A DNA stretch of 5,937 nt from Brachybacterium sp. (GCA_027322375.1 DAHVRS010000035.1:1-5937); one strand, 5' to 3'. Positions 1 to 5,718 are shown, counted from the stretch's first letter. Numbers and translations: made by a program. Notes: generated by a model from the sequence alone, not told the origin.

Positions 1-514
1 CCTGGGCTCCTCGAGCCTGGTGCGGGACCTCGAGCAGCATGCCGGGCCGACCGTGGGCCGTGTGATCGCCAACCGCGGCCTGGCCGGTATCGACGGCACC
101 ACCGCGATGGCAGGCGGCCTCGCCCTCGCACGCGCGGCCGAGGGCATCCCCGGCCGCACCCGCGTGCTCGTCGGCGATCTCACCGCGCTCCATGACCTCA
201 CCGGGCTGCTCGTCGGCCCCGAGGAGACCCGCCCCGAACTGGATCTCGTGGTCGTCGACGACGGCGGCGGCCGCATCTTCTCCGGTCTCGAGCACGCCGC
301 GGCCCCACCCGCCCTGCTGCGCCGCTTCTTCACCACACCGCACGGCGCGGACATCGCCACGGCCGCCGCCGCACTCGGCGCCGACGCCCGCACCCTCGCC
401 CCCGACGCCCTGCCCGCCGCGCTCGCCGAGAGCGCGCACGGCCTGCGCGTGCTCGTCGTCCAGCAGACATCCAGCGCGTGCCCGAGCAATTCTTCGCTCA
501 CGGTGATGACATGA
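1..514 (+). CDS. menD: MenD (SEPHCHC synthase), C-terminal part, 5' end outside window
   Basis: Thiamine-diphosphate enzyme that condenses isochorismate with 2-oxoglutarate, releasing CO2, to give SEPHCHC, a committed step of menaquinone synthesis in the cytoplasm. The reading frame is open from base 2, so about 170 C-terminal residues are visible of a family that is usually about 550-580. Visible hallmarks, numbered from base 2: GSS at the start followed by VRDLE; NRGLAGIDG at about 24-32; the diphosphate-binding GDL at 58-60, where many relatives of the superfamily have GDG; then, 28 residues on, VVVDDGGGRIF at about 83-93, and FFTTPHG. Many MenD proteins carry Asn at the NN-type position where this one has Asp-Asp. 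The last 17 residues are Ser/Thr-rich and lack the Arg-rich ending I expect of this family. The stop (512-514) overlaps the ATG of the following protease gene as ATGA, so the two are probably co-transcribed and translationally coupled. Identity is secure; only the extreme C-terminus is doubtful. Confidence 0.93.
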   Translation, partial: LGSSSLVRDLEQHAGPTVGRVIANRGLAGIDGTTAMAGGLALARAAEGIPGRTRVLVGDLTALHDLTGLLVGPEETRPELDLVVVDDGGGRIFSGLEHAAAPPALLRRFFTTPHGADIATAAAALGADARTLAPDALPAALAESAHGLRVLVVQQTSSACPSNSSLTVMT

Positions 515-1878
515 GCCCCATGAACGACGAGCACCTTCCGCTGCCTCCCCGCGGCGATCAGCCGAGGACTCCTCACGAGCATGCCCAGGCGGACCCTGCC
601 TGGTACGCACCCTCCGCCGCCTCCGGGCCGGCCCCCACGCAGCACACTCCCGCCCAGCCCGCTCCTGCACAGCACAGCGCCCCGTCCTGGTACGAGCAGC
701 TCTCCGAGCCGATTCCGGCGGAGCCGGCACCTGCCGGGACCGCCGCACCGGTGCGCGAGGCCGGGCCGCGACGCGGCCCAGGCTGGGGCGGCACGGCTGT
801 GCTCGTGATCGCCGGCATGCTCGCCTCCGCCGGGCTCAGCCTCGGCGGCTTCATCGCCTACGACCACTTCCAGGACGAGGGGACGCAGCCCGTCGCCGCC
901 TCGTCCCAGACCACCGAGGCCCGGCCCGCCTCGGCCATCACCTCGGACACCCCCGACTGGGCCGCGATCGCCGAGCGGATCTCGCCCAGCTCCGTCTCGA
1001 TCCTCGTCTCCACCGGCTCCGGCAGCAGCCAGGGCACCGGCGTGATCCTCGACGAGGACGGCACGATCCTCACCAACGACCACGTGGTGAGCGAGGCGCA
1101 GTCCGTGCAGGTCACCACCAGCGACGGGCTGAGCTACCCCGCGAGCGTGGTCGGTACCGACCCCACCACCGACCTCGCCGTCATCCGCATGGACTCCGCG
1201 CCGAAGGGCCTGCAGCCGGCCGCCTTCGCGGACTCCTCGACCGTGGAGGTCGGCCAGCCGGTGATGGCGCTGGGCACCCCGCTCGGGCTCGAGAACACGG
1301 TGACCACCGGGATCGTCTCCGCCCTGGACCGCCCGGTCACCGCCTCCGGGCAGGAGGCCGACGGCTCGGACACCACCTACACCTCCGCGATCCAGACCGA
1401 CGCCGCGATCAACCCCGGCAACTCTGGCGGCCCGCTCGTGGATGCCGCCGGTCAGGTGATCGGTATCAACACCGCGATCGCGTCGATCCCGAACGCCTCC
1501 GGCCAGGCCGGCAGCATCGGGCTCGGCTTCGCGATCCCCTCGAACACGGCGATGCTCATCGCCGACCAGCTGGTGACCGACGGCACCGTCTCCCACGCCT
1601 TCCTGGGTGTGACCACGAAGGACGGCACCGCGGATGACGGCTCCGCCGGGTATCACGGCGCGGAGGTCGTGGGCGTGGAGAAGGGCAGTCCCGCCGCGGC
1701 GGCAGGGCTGCGCGAGGGCGATCTGCTGATCGGGGTGGACGACACCTCCGTGGGCAGCGCCGGGGCGCTGACCGGTGTGGTGCGCGGTCTCGAGCCTGGC
1801 AGCGAGCATCAGGTCCGGCTCGTGCGCGATGGCACGGTGCAGGAGGTCGCGGTCACCCTCGGCACACGCGAGGAGTGA
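511..1878 (+). CDS. Membrane-anchored HtrA/DegP-family serine protease with PDZ domain
   Basis: Trypsin-like protease of the S1C (HtrA) family, likely acting at the outer face of the cell membrane in protein quality control or envelope stress. With the start at 511 it has 455 residues. Residues 1-90 are a Pro/Ala-rich, probably disordered cytoplasmic segment with two WY motifs (31-32 and 60-61). One membrane helix follows (about 95-117), then a short linker and the protease domain (about 148-355). The triad is complete: His191 in TNDHVV, Asp221 in TTDLAVI and Ser305 in NPGNSGGPL. A single PDZ domain begins near HAFLGV and runs to the C-terminus (about 365-455). The layout of N-terminal Pro-rich stretch, one helix, protease and one PDZ is typical of actinobacterial HtrA/PepD proteins. 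I chose ATG 511 because it overlaps the menD stop as ATGA and has GGTGA four bases upstream. GTG 478 and ATG 520 are alternatives. The natural substrate cannot be read from sequence. Confidence 0.93.
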   Translation: MSPMNDEHLPLPPRGDQPRTPHEHAQADPAWYAPSAASGPAPTQHTPAQPAPAQHSAPSWYEQLSEPIPAEPAPAGTAAPVREAGPRRGPGWGGTAVLVIAGMLASAGLSLGGFIAYDHFQDEGTQPVAASSQTTEARPASAITSDTPDWAAIAERISPSSVSILVSTGSGSSQGTGVILDEDGTILTNDHVVSEAQSVQVTTSDGLSYPASVVGTDPTTDLAVIRMDSAPKGLQPAAFADSSTVEVGQPVMALGTPLGLENTVTTGIVSALDRPVTASGQEADGSDTTYTSAIQTDAAINPGNSGGPLVDAAGQVIGINTAIASIPNASGQAGSIGLGFAIPSNTAMLIADQLVTDGTVSHAFLGVTTKDGTADDGSAGYHGAEVVGVEKGSPAAAAGLREGDLLIGVDDTSVGSAGALTGVVRGLEPGSEHQVRLVRDGTVQEVAVTLGTREE

Positions 1879-1885
1879 CAGCGCC

Positions 1886-1898
1886 GGCGGGACCCGCC
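1886..1898. terminator. Possible short bidirectional terminator hairpin between convergent genes
   Basis: The 75-base gap between the stops of the protease and the isochorismate synthase gene contains a perfect GGCGG-GAC-CCGCC hairpin starting 7 bases after the protease stop. A second short CGCG/CGCG pairing lies at 1903-1915. There is no T-run on either strand, so this is not a classical intrinsic terminator. The position suggests the role and the sequence only partly supports it. Confidence 0.3.
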
Positions 1899-1953
1899 AG
1901 CACGCGCGGGACGCGGTGAGCGTCCGATGGGCGCACCAGCCCGAGGCGAGCTC

Positions 1954-3252
1954 TCAGCCGCGCAGCGCCCGCAGCATCGGGCGGCACTTCGCGAGCACCT
2001 CGGCGTGCTCGGAGACCGGATCGGAGGCTTCGACGAGCCCGCCGCCGGCCTGCAGCACTGCCGTCGTCTCATCGACCAGGTGCGCCATGCGCAGCGCGAT
2101 CGCCCACTGCCCGTCACCGCTGGCACCCATCCAGCCGACGGGAGAGGCGTAGCCGCCGCGGTCGTGCGGCTCCAGGCGCGCGATGATCTCGTCGGCCGCT
2201 TCGCGGGGCGTGCCGGATACCGCGGCGGAGGGGTGCAGGCGCGCGGCGACGTCCAGGCTCGTCACCCCGTCGTGGAGGCGGGCGGAGACGTCGGAGGCGA
2301 GATGCTCGAGCCCGGGCAGGCGCAGCACGAACGGTTCGGGGGAGCAGTCGATCTCAGCGGCGAGGTCCGCGAGGCGGTCCACCACGGACTCGACCGCATA
2401 GGCATGCTCGGACAGCTCCTTGGCGTCGGCGCGGAACACGCGCCGGTCCGCCTCGTCGAGCTCGCCGTCATCCGCGACGGGCCGGGTCCCGGCGAGGACG
2501 CGGGAGAAGACCCTGCCCTCCTCGGTCTGGGCGAGCATCTCGGGGCTCGCGCCCACCACGTCCTCGAGGTGATACACCCAGGTGCTGGGGTAGTCGTGGG
2601 CGAGGCGGGCGAGCAGCGTGCCGGGGGAGAGGGGCACGGCGGAGCGGGCGGTGGTGCGCTCGGAGAGCACCACCTTCTCGGCGTGCCCGGCAGTGATCTC
2701 GTCGATCGCGTCGTGCACGAGCGCCTGGTACTCATCGGGCGTGTGATCGGGTTCGAGCTCGATCTCGGGCTCTGCTCCGGTGGGCACGACCGGCGCGGCG
2801 GGGAAGAGGTCCTGCCAGGTATCGGGCAGCTGCGGCTCCTCGTCGACGCCCACGACGGTGAGGAAGGACTCGCCGTCCTGCACACCCAGCAGCGCGCGCG
2901 GCACCAGCAGGGTCGAGGGACGCGTCGAGGCCGCCGCATAGGAGAAGGAGCCCATCGCGACCAGGCCGCTCATCGGGACCTGCACCTCGTCATCCACGAC
3001 GGAGCGGTCCGCGAGTGCGCGGAAAGCAGTGCTCGCCGCAGCGAAGCGGTCCGGTCCGGAGGTACGCACGGACCACGTGGTCCCGAGCGCGACCGCGCCC
3101 TGACCGTGCCGCAGCCAGACCCCGCTCGGCGCGGCGGGGAGGTGGGTGGTCAGGTCCACGTCCTCCTCGAGGCGCACGGTGCGTACGCGGAGCCGCGCCG
3201 TGTCGGGCACGGCGGTCGAGGGGGCGAGAAGCGGGGCGGACATCCCCGTCAT
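1954..3252 (-). CDS. menF: Isochorismate synthase (MenF/EntC family)
   Basis: Chorismate-utilising enzyme that converts chorismate to isochorismate with Mg2+, feeding MenD and menaquinone synthesis. It has 432 residues, normal for the family. The C-terminal catalytic domain shows the expected motifs in order: KVVLSE (Lys193, the general base position), GASPEML (Glu238), SRVLAGT (250-256), KELSEH (Glu282, Mg2+ position), HPSAAVSGTP (340-349), DRGGYASPVGWM (364-375) and SDPVSEHAEV (Glu415, second Mg2+ position). The spacings between these four residues (45, 44 and 133) are close to those of E. coli EntC (50, 44 and 135 from memory). HPSAAVSG fits isochorismate synthases rather than anthranilate or aminodeoxychorismate synthases. 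The N-terminal 160 residues are less conserved. ATG 3252 is preferred because GGTGA lies six bases upstream; ATG 3243 has no suitably spaced site. With menD in this window, a menaquinone role is more likely than a siderophore role, but the sequence alone cannot exclude the latter. Confidence 0.92.
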   Translation of the reverse strand: MTGMSAPLLAPSTAVPDTARLRVRTVRLEEDVDLTTHLPAAPSGVWLRHGQGAVALGTTWSVRTSGPDRFAAASTAFRALADRSVVDDEVQVPMSGLVAMGSFSYAAASTRPSTLLVPRALLGVQDGESFLTVVGVDEEPQLPDTWQDLFPAAPVVPTGAEPEIELEPDHTPDEYQALVHDAIDEITAGHAEKVVLSERTTARSAVPLSPGTLLARLAHDYPSTWVYHLEDVVGASPEMLAQTEEGRVFSRVLAGTRPVADDGELDEADRRVFRADAKELSEHAYAVESVVDRLADLAAEIDCSPEPFVLRLPGLEHLASDVSARLHDGVTSLDVAARLHPSAAVSGTPREAADEIIARLEPHDRGGYASPVGWMGASGDGQWAIALRMAHLVDETTAVLQAGGGLVEASDPVSEHAEVLAKCRPMLRALRG

Positions 3253-3257
3253 TATGC

Positions 3258-3284
3258 GTCACCGGGACCCGCCCGGGCCGTGAC
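3258..3284 (-). promoter_or_regulatory. Possible hairpin masking the ribosome-binding site of the isochorismate synthase gene
   Basis: On the minus-strand transcript, GUCAC and GUGAC bracket a 17-base GC-rich core. The core can pair further (GG with CC, CCC with GGG) around a GGGC loop, giving about ten base pairs with two small bulges. The 3' arm contains most of the GGUGA element that precedes ATG 3252, so folding would hide the ribosome-binding site. The outer GTCAC-N17-GTGAC dyad could instead be a protein-binding operator. GC-rich DNA makes such pairings common, so confidence is low. Confidence 0.25.
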
Positions 3285-3317
3285 CCGCGTCCCGCCCGCA
3301 GATGCACGGGAGGCACA

Positions 3318-3386
3318 GTGGAAGGTGCGACCATGGACCGGCGCCCCCGCCGGCCCCGCGCCGTCCAGGGCGTGCACCCTGCCTGA
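3318..3386 (+). CDS. Putative leader peptide / short upstream ORF before the PerM-like gene
   Basis: A short ORF ends 20 bases before the GTG of the PerM-like gene. From ATG 3333 it encodes 17 residues, MDRRPRRPRAVQGVHPA, and from the in-frame GTG 3318 it would have 22. ATG 3333 has a GAAGG ribosome site (3321-3325) seven bases upstream, and GTG 3318 has GGGAGG (3308-3313) four bases upstream. Sixteen of the 17 codons from ATG 3333 end in G or C, although this is weak evidence in GC-rich DNA. The peptide has five Arg and three Pro in its first nine residues, and codons 3-7 form a perfect hairpin. I recognise no family. It might be a regulatory leader whose translation affects the downstream gene, or a chance ORF. 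Confidence 0.35.
   Translation: MEGATMDRRPRRPRAVQGVHPA
3338..3353 (+). promoter_or_regulatory. Perfect 6-bp hairpin inside the short upstream ORF
   Basis: CCGGCG-CCCC-CGCCGG forms a perfect six-pair, all-GC stem with a four-base loop in the leader of the PerM-like gene, about 54 bases before its start. It lies within the Arg/Pro codons of the short ORF, so a ribosome translating that ORF would melt it. No T-run follows, so it is not a classical terminator. Its function is unknown. Confidence 0.25.
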
Positions 3387-3393
3387 CCGACCC

Positions 3394-3399
3394 GAGGAG
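3394..3399 (+). promoter_or_regulatory. Ribosome-binding site fixing the start of the PerM-like gene
   Basis: GAGGAG sits seven bases before GTG 3407, which is near-ideal spacing. It decides the start in favour of GTG 3407 over the upstream in-frame ATG 3302. The extra 35 residues from ATG 3302 would be an unlikely Arg/Pro/Cys-containing stretch ahead of the first membrane helix. Confidence 0.75.
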
Positions 3400-3406
3400 C
3401 ACCTCC

Positions 3407-5122
3407 GTGAGCAGCATGGTCGACAGCATCGCGACACCTCTGGTCCGCGGGGCCCTCGCTGCACTGTCCTCGCTCGGCATCGCGCTCGCCGTCGTCGTGG
3501 TGCCGGCACTCGCCGCGCAGGTCGTGGCGAGCGGCTCGAGCGCGACCGCGCTGGATGCGATCATCATCGCGCTGAACATACTGATCCTCGGTCACGGCGG
3601 CGGCGTGGTGCTGCACACCGGCGTGATCGACGGGACCGTCACCTTCACCCCCTTCGGGCTGCTGCTCCTGCTCGTGATGCTCTCCTCCCTCGCGATGCGC
3701 CGCGTGGGCCGGGCCCTGCGCCTGGTGCGCACCGACGGCCTGCTGCGTGTGGGGGCGCTGCGCGATGCCGGCTCGGGGCTCGGCGCCTACGCCCTCGTCT
3801 ACGCGGTGGGTCTCGCGCTCCTGGCCGGGATCGGCCGCAGCACCGATCTCTCGCCCGTGGTGACCTCCGCCGTCGTCTCCGGCGCGCTGGTCGCCGTCAT
3901 CGGCGGTCTCATCGGGCTGCTGTGGTCCCTGCGCCGCGAGGCGACCGACGCCGTGCCCGGGGTGCGCGTGCTGGACCTCCTGCCCACCCCGTACGGGGAG
4001 GTCGCCCGCGCCGCGCTGATCGCGCTGATCGGCCTGTTCGGGGTGCTCGGGTTCGGCACCGTGGTGCTCGCGATGCTGCTGGCCCTGCCGGCGCAGTCGG
4101 CGCTGTTCGACTCCCTCGCCCCCGGGATCGTGGGCGGGCTCGTGCTCACCCTCGTTCAGCTCGCACTGCTGCCGCTGCTGGCCGTGTGGGGCACGACGGT
4201 GCTGCTCGGCGGCACCGTCGCCGTGGGCACCGCGACCGGGATCTCCCTGGGCGGCGCCGAGACCGGCGTGCTGCCTGCCCTGCCGATGCTCGGGGCGCTG
4301 CCCGCGCCGGGGGAGTTCCCGCCCTACGCCTGGGCTCTCATGATCCTGCCGGCGATCGCGATCGGGGCAGGCGCGGTGCGCCTGGTGCGCGACGTCGAGG
4401 CGCTCGAGCGCCGCGAGCGGATCACAGCCTGGATCGCCTACCCGCTCGTGGTGATCGTTGCGACCCTGCTGATCGCGGGCCTGTCCACCGGCAGCATCGG
4501 TGATGCGCGCCTGGTGCACCTCGGGCCGAAGATGGGCGAGCTCGCGCTCCCGCTGGCCGGGATCGCCGTGGCCTCCACGGGGCTCGTGCTCATCGCCCTG
4601 GCCTCCCCGCTCGTGCCGTGGGTGCGCGGCCGCTGGGCCTCCCTGCGCTCCACGGTGGAGAAGGCCGAGCGCACCGAGCGCGGCGAGGAGAGCGCCGCAT
4701 CCGCCAGCTCGGCGACGTCCGCGGCCTCTGCCAATTCGTCGACGTCCGTAGCCTCGGCGCACTCGGCCCGCACCGCCCCGTCGGCCCCGAGCGCGCCGTC
4801 CGCCCCGAGCGCGACCCCGGCCCCGAAGACCGGCCCTGCTCCGCGCACCACCCCCGCGCCGACGACCACCCCCGCCTCGCCGGCGACGTCGGGACCGGCC
4901 ACCCCCTCGGCCTGGTCAGCTCTCACCGCGAGCTCCGCGGCCTCCGCCGCAGGCGCGCCGTCTTCTGTGAGCGCGCCGTCGGCGGCCGCCCCGTCGGCTC
5001 CGTCGCCGGCCGCGCCGTCGGCTCCGACTCCCGCGGAGCCCGAGGCCGACGGCAAGAACGCGGCCGACGCGGATTCAGCCGGCGAGGGCTCCACCAGCAA
5101 GGACTCCGCCGACAAGGACTGA
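3407..5122 (+). CDS. DUF6350/PerM-like polytopic membrane protein with long low-complexity C-terminal tail
   Basis: Integral membrane protein of 571 residues. Hydrophobic segments lie at about 15-40, 46-66 (weaker), 79-98, 123-143, 150-174, 199-228, 237-268, 305-325, 338-360 and 379-403, giving nine to ten membrane helices. The region TVTFTPFGLLLLL (77-89), followed by basic residues, and the Gly/Pro-rich loop around 279-306, with LPALPMLGALP, match my memory of the actinobacterial DUF6350 family, whose mycobacterial member is PerM (Rv0955). Mycobacterial PerM is a persistence and cell-division factor reported to stabilise FtsB; whether this protein does the same is inference. Context supports the call, since perM lies beside purN in mycobacteria and purN follows here after one small gene. 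Residues 429-571 form an Ala/Ser/Pro/Thr-rich tail without predicted structure that ends in Asp/Lys-rich sequence. It contains short tandem repeats and is probably a late expansion. The GTG start is supported by GAGGAG seven bases upstream. Confidence 0.83.
   Translation: MSSMVDSIATPLVRGALAALSSLGIALAVVVVPALAAQVVASGSSATALDAIIIALNILILGHGGGVVLHTGVIDGTVTFTPFGLLLLLVMLSSLAMRRVGRALRLVRTDGLLRVGALRDAGSGLGAYALVYAVGLALLAGIGRSTDLSPVVTSAVVSGALVAVIGGLIGLLWSLRREATDAVPGVRVLDLLPTPYGEVARAALIALIGLFGVLGFGTVVLAMLLALPAQSALFDSLAPGIVGGLVLTLVQLALLPLLAVWGTTVLLGGTVAVGTATGISLGGAETGVLPALPMLGALPAPGEFPPYAWALMILPAIAIGAGAVRLVRDVEALERRERITAWIAYPLVVIVATLLIAGLSTGSIGDARLVHLGPKMGELALPLAGIAVASTGLVLIALASPLVPWVRGRWASLRSTVEKAERTERGEESAASASSATSAASANSSTSVASAHSARTAPSAPSAPSAPSATPAPKTGPAPRTTPAPTTTPASPATSGPATPSAWSALTASSAASAAGAPSSVSAPSAAAPSAPSPAAPSAPTPAEPEADGKNAADADSAGEGSTSKDSADKD
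4784..4829 (+). repeat. 18-base imperfect tandem repeat in the PerM-like tail
   Basis: Copies beginning at 4784, 4802 and 4820 all start GCCCCGA. The first two share GCCCCGAGCGCG, and the third is partial and diverged. The repeat encodes part of the Ser-Ala-Pro run of the tail. It stays in frame (18 = 6 codons), as expected for expansion by replication slippage under coding constraint. Confidence 0.6.
4985..5032 (+). repeat. 24-base tandem repeat (two copies) in the PerM-like tail
   Basis: Two adjacent 24-base units (4985-5008 and 5009-5032) share the core CCGTCGGCTCCG and encode AAPSAPSP and AAPSAPTP. The unit is a multiple of three, so the reading frame is kept. It is a local duplication in the disordered tail. 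Confidence 0.65.
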
Positions 5123-5135
5123 GCAGCTCCCCGCT

Positions 5136-5148
5136 CCGCCGCAGGCGG
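5136..5148. terminator. Possible bidirectional terminator hairpin between convergent genes
   Basis: A perfect CCGCC-GCA-GGCGG hairpin fills the middle of the 30-base gap between the stop of the PerM-like gene and the stop of the minus-strand membrane-protein gene. It mirrors the hairpin in the other convergent gap at 1886-1898. No T-run follows on either strand, so termination activity is inferred from position. Confidence 0.4.
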
Positions 5149-5152
5149 GCGT

Positions 5153-5569
5153 TCAGCCGCCGGTGAGCCCCGAGATCCACTCCGCCATCGAGCCCTGCAC
5201 CTCGGCGTCGCACTGCACGTGCGCCTGATCGGTCAGGGCCGTGGAGCGGCACTCCTCGAGCTCGGAGAGCGGACCGTAGAACAGCCCGCTGAGCACGGCG
5301 CCGAGCACGATCATGAGCGTCGCGGGGATGCCGAACAGTGCACCGACCACGGCGAGGGACCAGCGGCGGTCCCGCACGGCCTGGATGATCATCGGGATCA
5401 GGGCGATCAGCGCCACCAGCCCCGTCACGCCGGACAGCAGCGAGAACGGCAACGGCGCGGACAGCAGCAGCCAGGAGGCGAGCATCGCCACGGTCAGCAC
5501 CAGGAGCAGGCGGCGTCGACGGGCCGGGTCCTGCGCCGGCCGGGGGCTGCGGGGCGAGTGGCTGTTCAC
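5153..5569 (-). CDS. Small three-helix membrane protein of unknown function
   Basis: I do not recognise a named family. The product has 138 residues: a short Pro/Arg-rich N-terminus ending in RRRR, membrane helices at about 20-37, 42-65 and 70-97, and a tail of about 40 residues. The positive charges (RRRR before helix 1, RDRR between helices 2 and 3) place the N-terminus inside, so the tail should lie outside. The tail carries two cysteines, Cys107 and Cys120, in the pattern C-x3-A-x2-D-x2-A-x3-C, which could form a disulfide or bind a ligand. I chose GTG 5569 because the frame upstream (to 5791) is Arg/Gly-rich with no protein character and overlaps purN. A CACAAT element seven bases before the GTG hints at a leaderless start, and AGGG lies too close to be a good ribosome site. 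It converges on the PerM-like gene and diverges from purN. Confidence 0.75.
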   Translation of the reverse strand: MNSHSPRSPRPAQDPARRRRLLLVLTVAMLASWLLLSAPLPFSLLSGVTGLVALIALIPMIIQAVRDRRWSLAVVGALFGIPATLMIVLGAVLSGLFYGPLSELEECRSTALTDQAHVQCDAEVQGSMAEWISGLTGG

Positions 5570-5576
5570 CCGCCCT

Positions 5577-5582
5577 ATTGTG
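5577..5582 (-). promoter_or_regulatory. Possible -10 element for the small membrane-protein gene
   Basis: On the minus strand CACAAT lies seven bases before GTG 5569, so transcription would begin at or next to the start codon (leaderless). It matches TAnnnT except at the first base, and I see no convincing -35 hexamer. Confidence 0.3.
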
Positions 5583-5666
5583 CCCGCTCTGTCTCTGAAC
5601 TCCTGTCGCCGAGACCCCTGGCCCCGCCCCGCCACACCACGCGCCCACCCTGAGCGGCAGGGCCGC

Positions 5667-5714
5667 GCACCGACACGCCCGTGCGCCGACACTCCCGCGC
5701 GCCGACTACCCTGG
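5667..5714 (+). repeat. Three 16-base tandem near-repeats at the purN promoter
   Basis: Units at 5667-5682, 5683-5698 and 5699-5714 each begin GC(A/G)CCGAC. Units 1 and 2 agree at 13 of 16 positions. Units 2 and 3 agree at 11 of 16, including all of the first eight bases. The third unit contains the purN -10 element. The array could be a set of regulator-binding sites or chance similarity in GC-rich DNA. Confidence 0.45.
5707..5712 (+). promoter_or_regulatory. -10 element of a leaderless purN promoter
   Basis: TACCCT fits the actinobacterial TAnnnT pattern and ends six bases before the GTG of purN, so the transcript should start at or within a base of the start codon. No Shine-Dalgarno-like sequence precedes the GTG, as expected for leaderless translation. 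CCGACA at 5686-5691 could be a weak -35, but the 15-base spacer is short. Confidence 0.65.
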
Positions 5715-5718
5715 GCGC

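Noticed and set aside
3302..3406. Upstream ATG 3302 as the start of the PerM-like gene
   Set aside because: The added 35 residues are Arg/Pro-rich with Cys and look non-coding, whereas GTG 3407 has GAGGAG seven bases upstream and leads directly into the first helix.
3253..3406. Search for a convincing -10/-35 pair in the divergent region
   Set aside because: The only AT-rich hexamer (3251-3256) overlaps the start codon of the isochorismate synthase gene. No TAnnnT element is well placed for either gene, so I call no promoter.
1927..4503. Very long plus-strand open frame (858 codons)
   Set aside because: It runs antisense to the isochorismate synthase gene and out of frame through the PerM-like gene. 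Its product is Arg/Gly/His-rich with no domain, while the other frames carry clear family motifs and membrane helices. Such frames are common in GC-rich DNA.
2990..4762. Long minus-strand open frame (590 codons)
   Set aside because: It is antisense to the PerM-like gene, and its product is a Gly/Arg/His/Gln-rich low-complexity shadow with no recognisable fold.
4784..5032. Tandem repeats considered as a CRISPR array or mobile-element end
   Set aside because: The units are short, in frame, directly adjacent without unique spacers, and explained by a low-complexity protein tail.
4438..5115. Minus-strand Ala/Glu/Gly-rich frame opposite the PerM-like tail
   Set aside because: It mirrors the repetitive Ala/Ser/Pro codons of the tail. 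The apparent regularity comes from the repeats on the other strand.
5219..5653. Plus-strand His/Gln/Arg-rich frame
   Set aside because: It is antisense to the three-helix membrane protein, with biased composition and no supporting ribosome site or motif.
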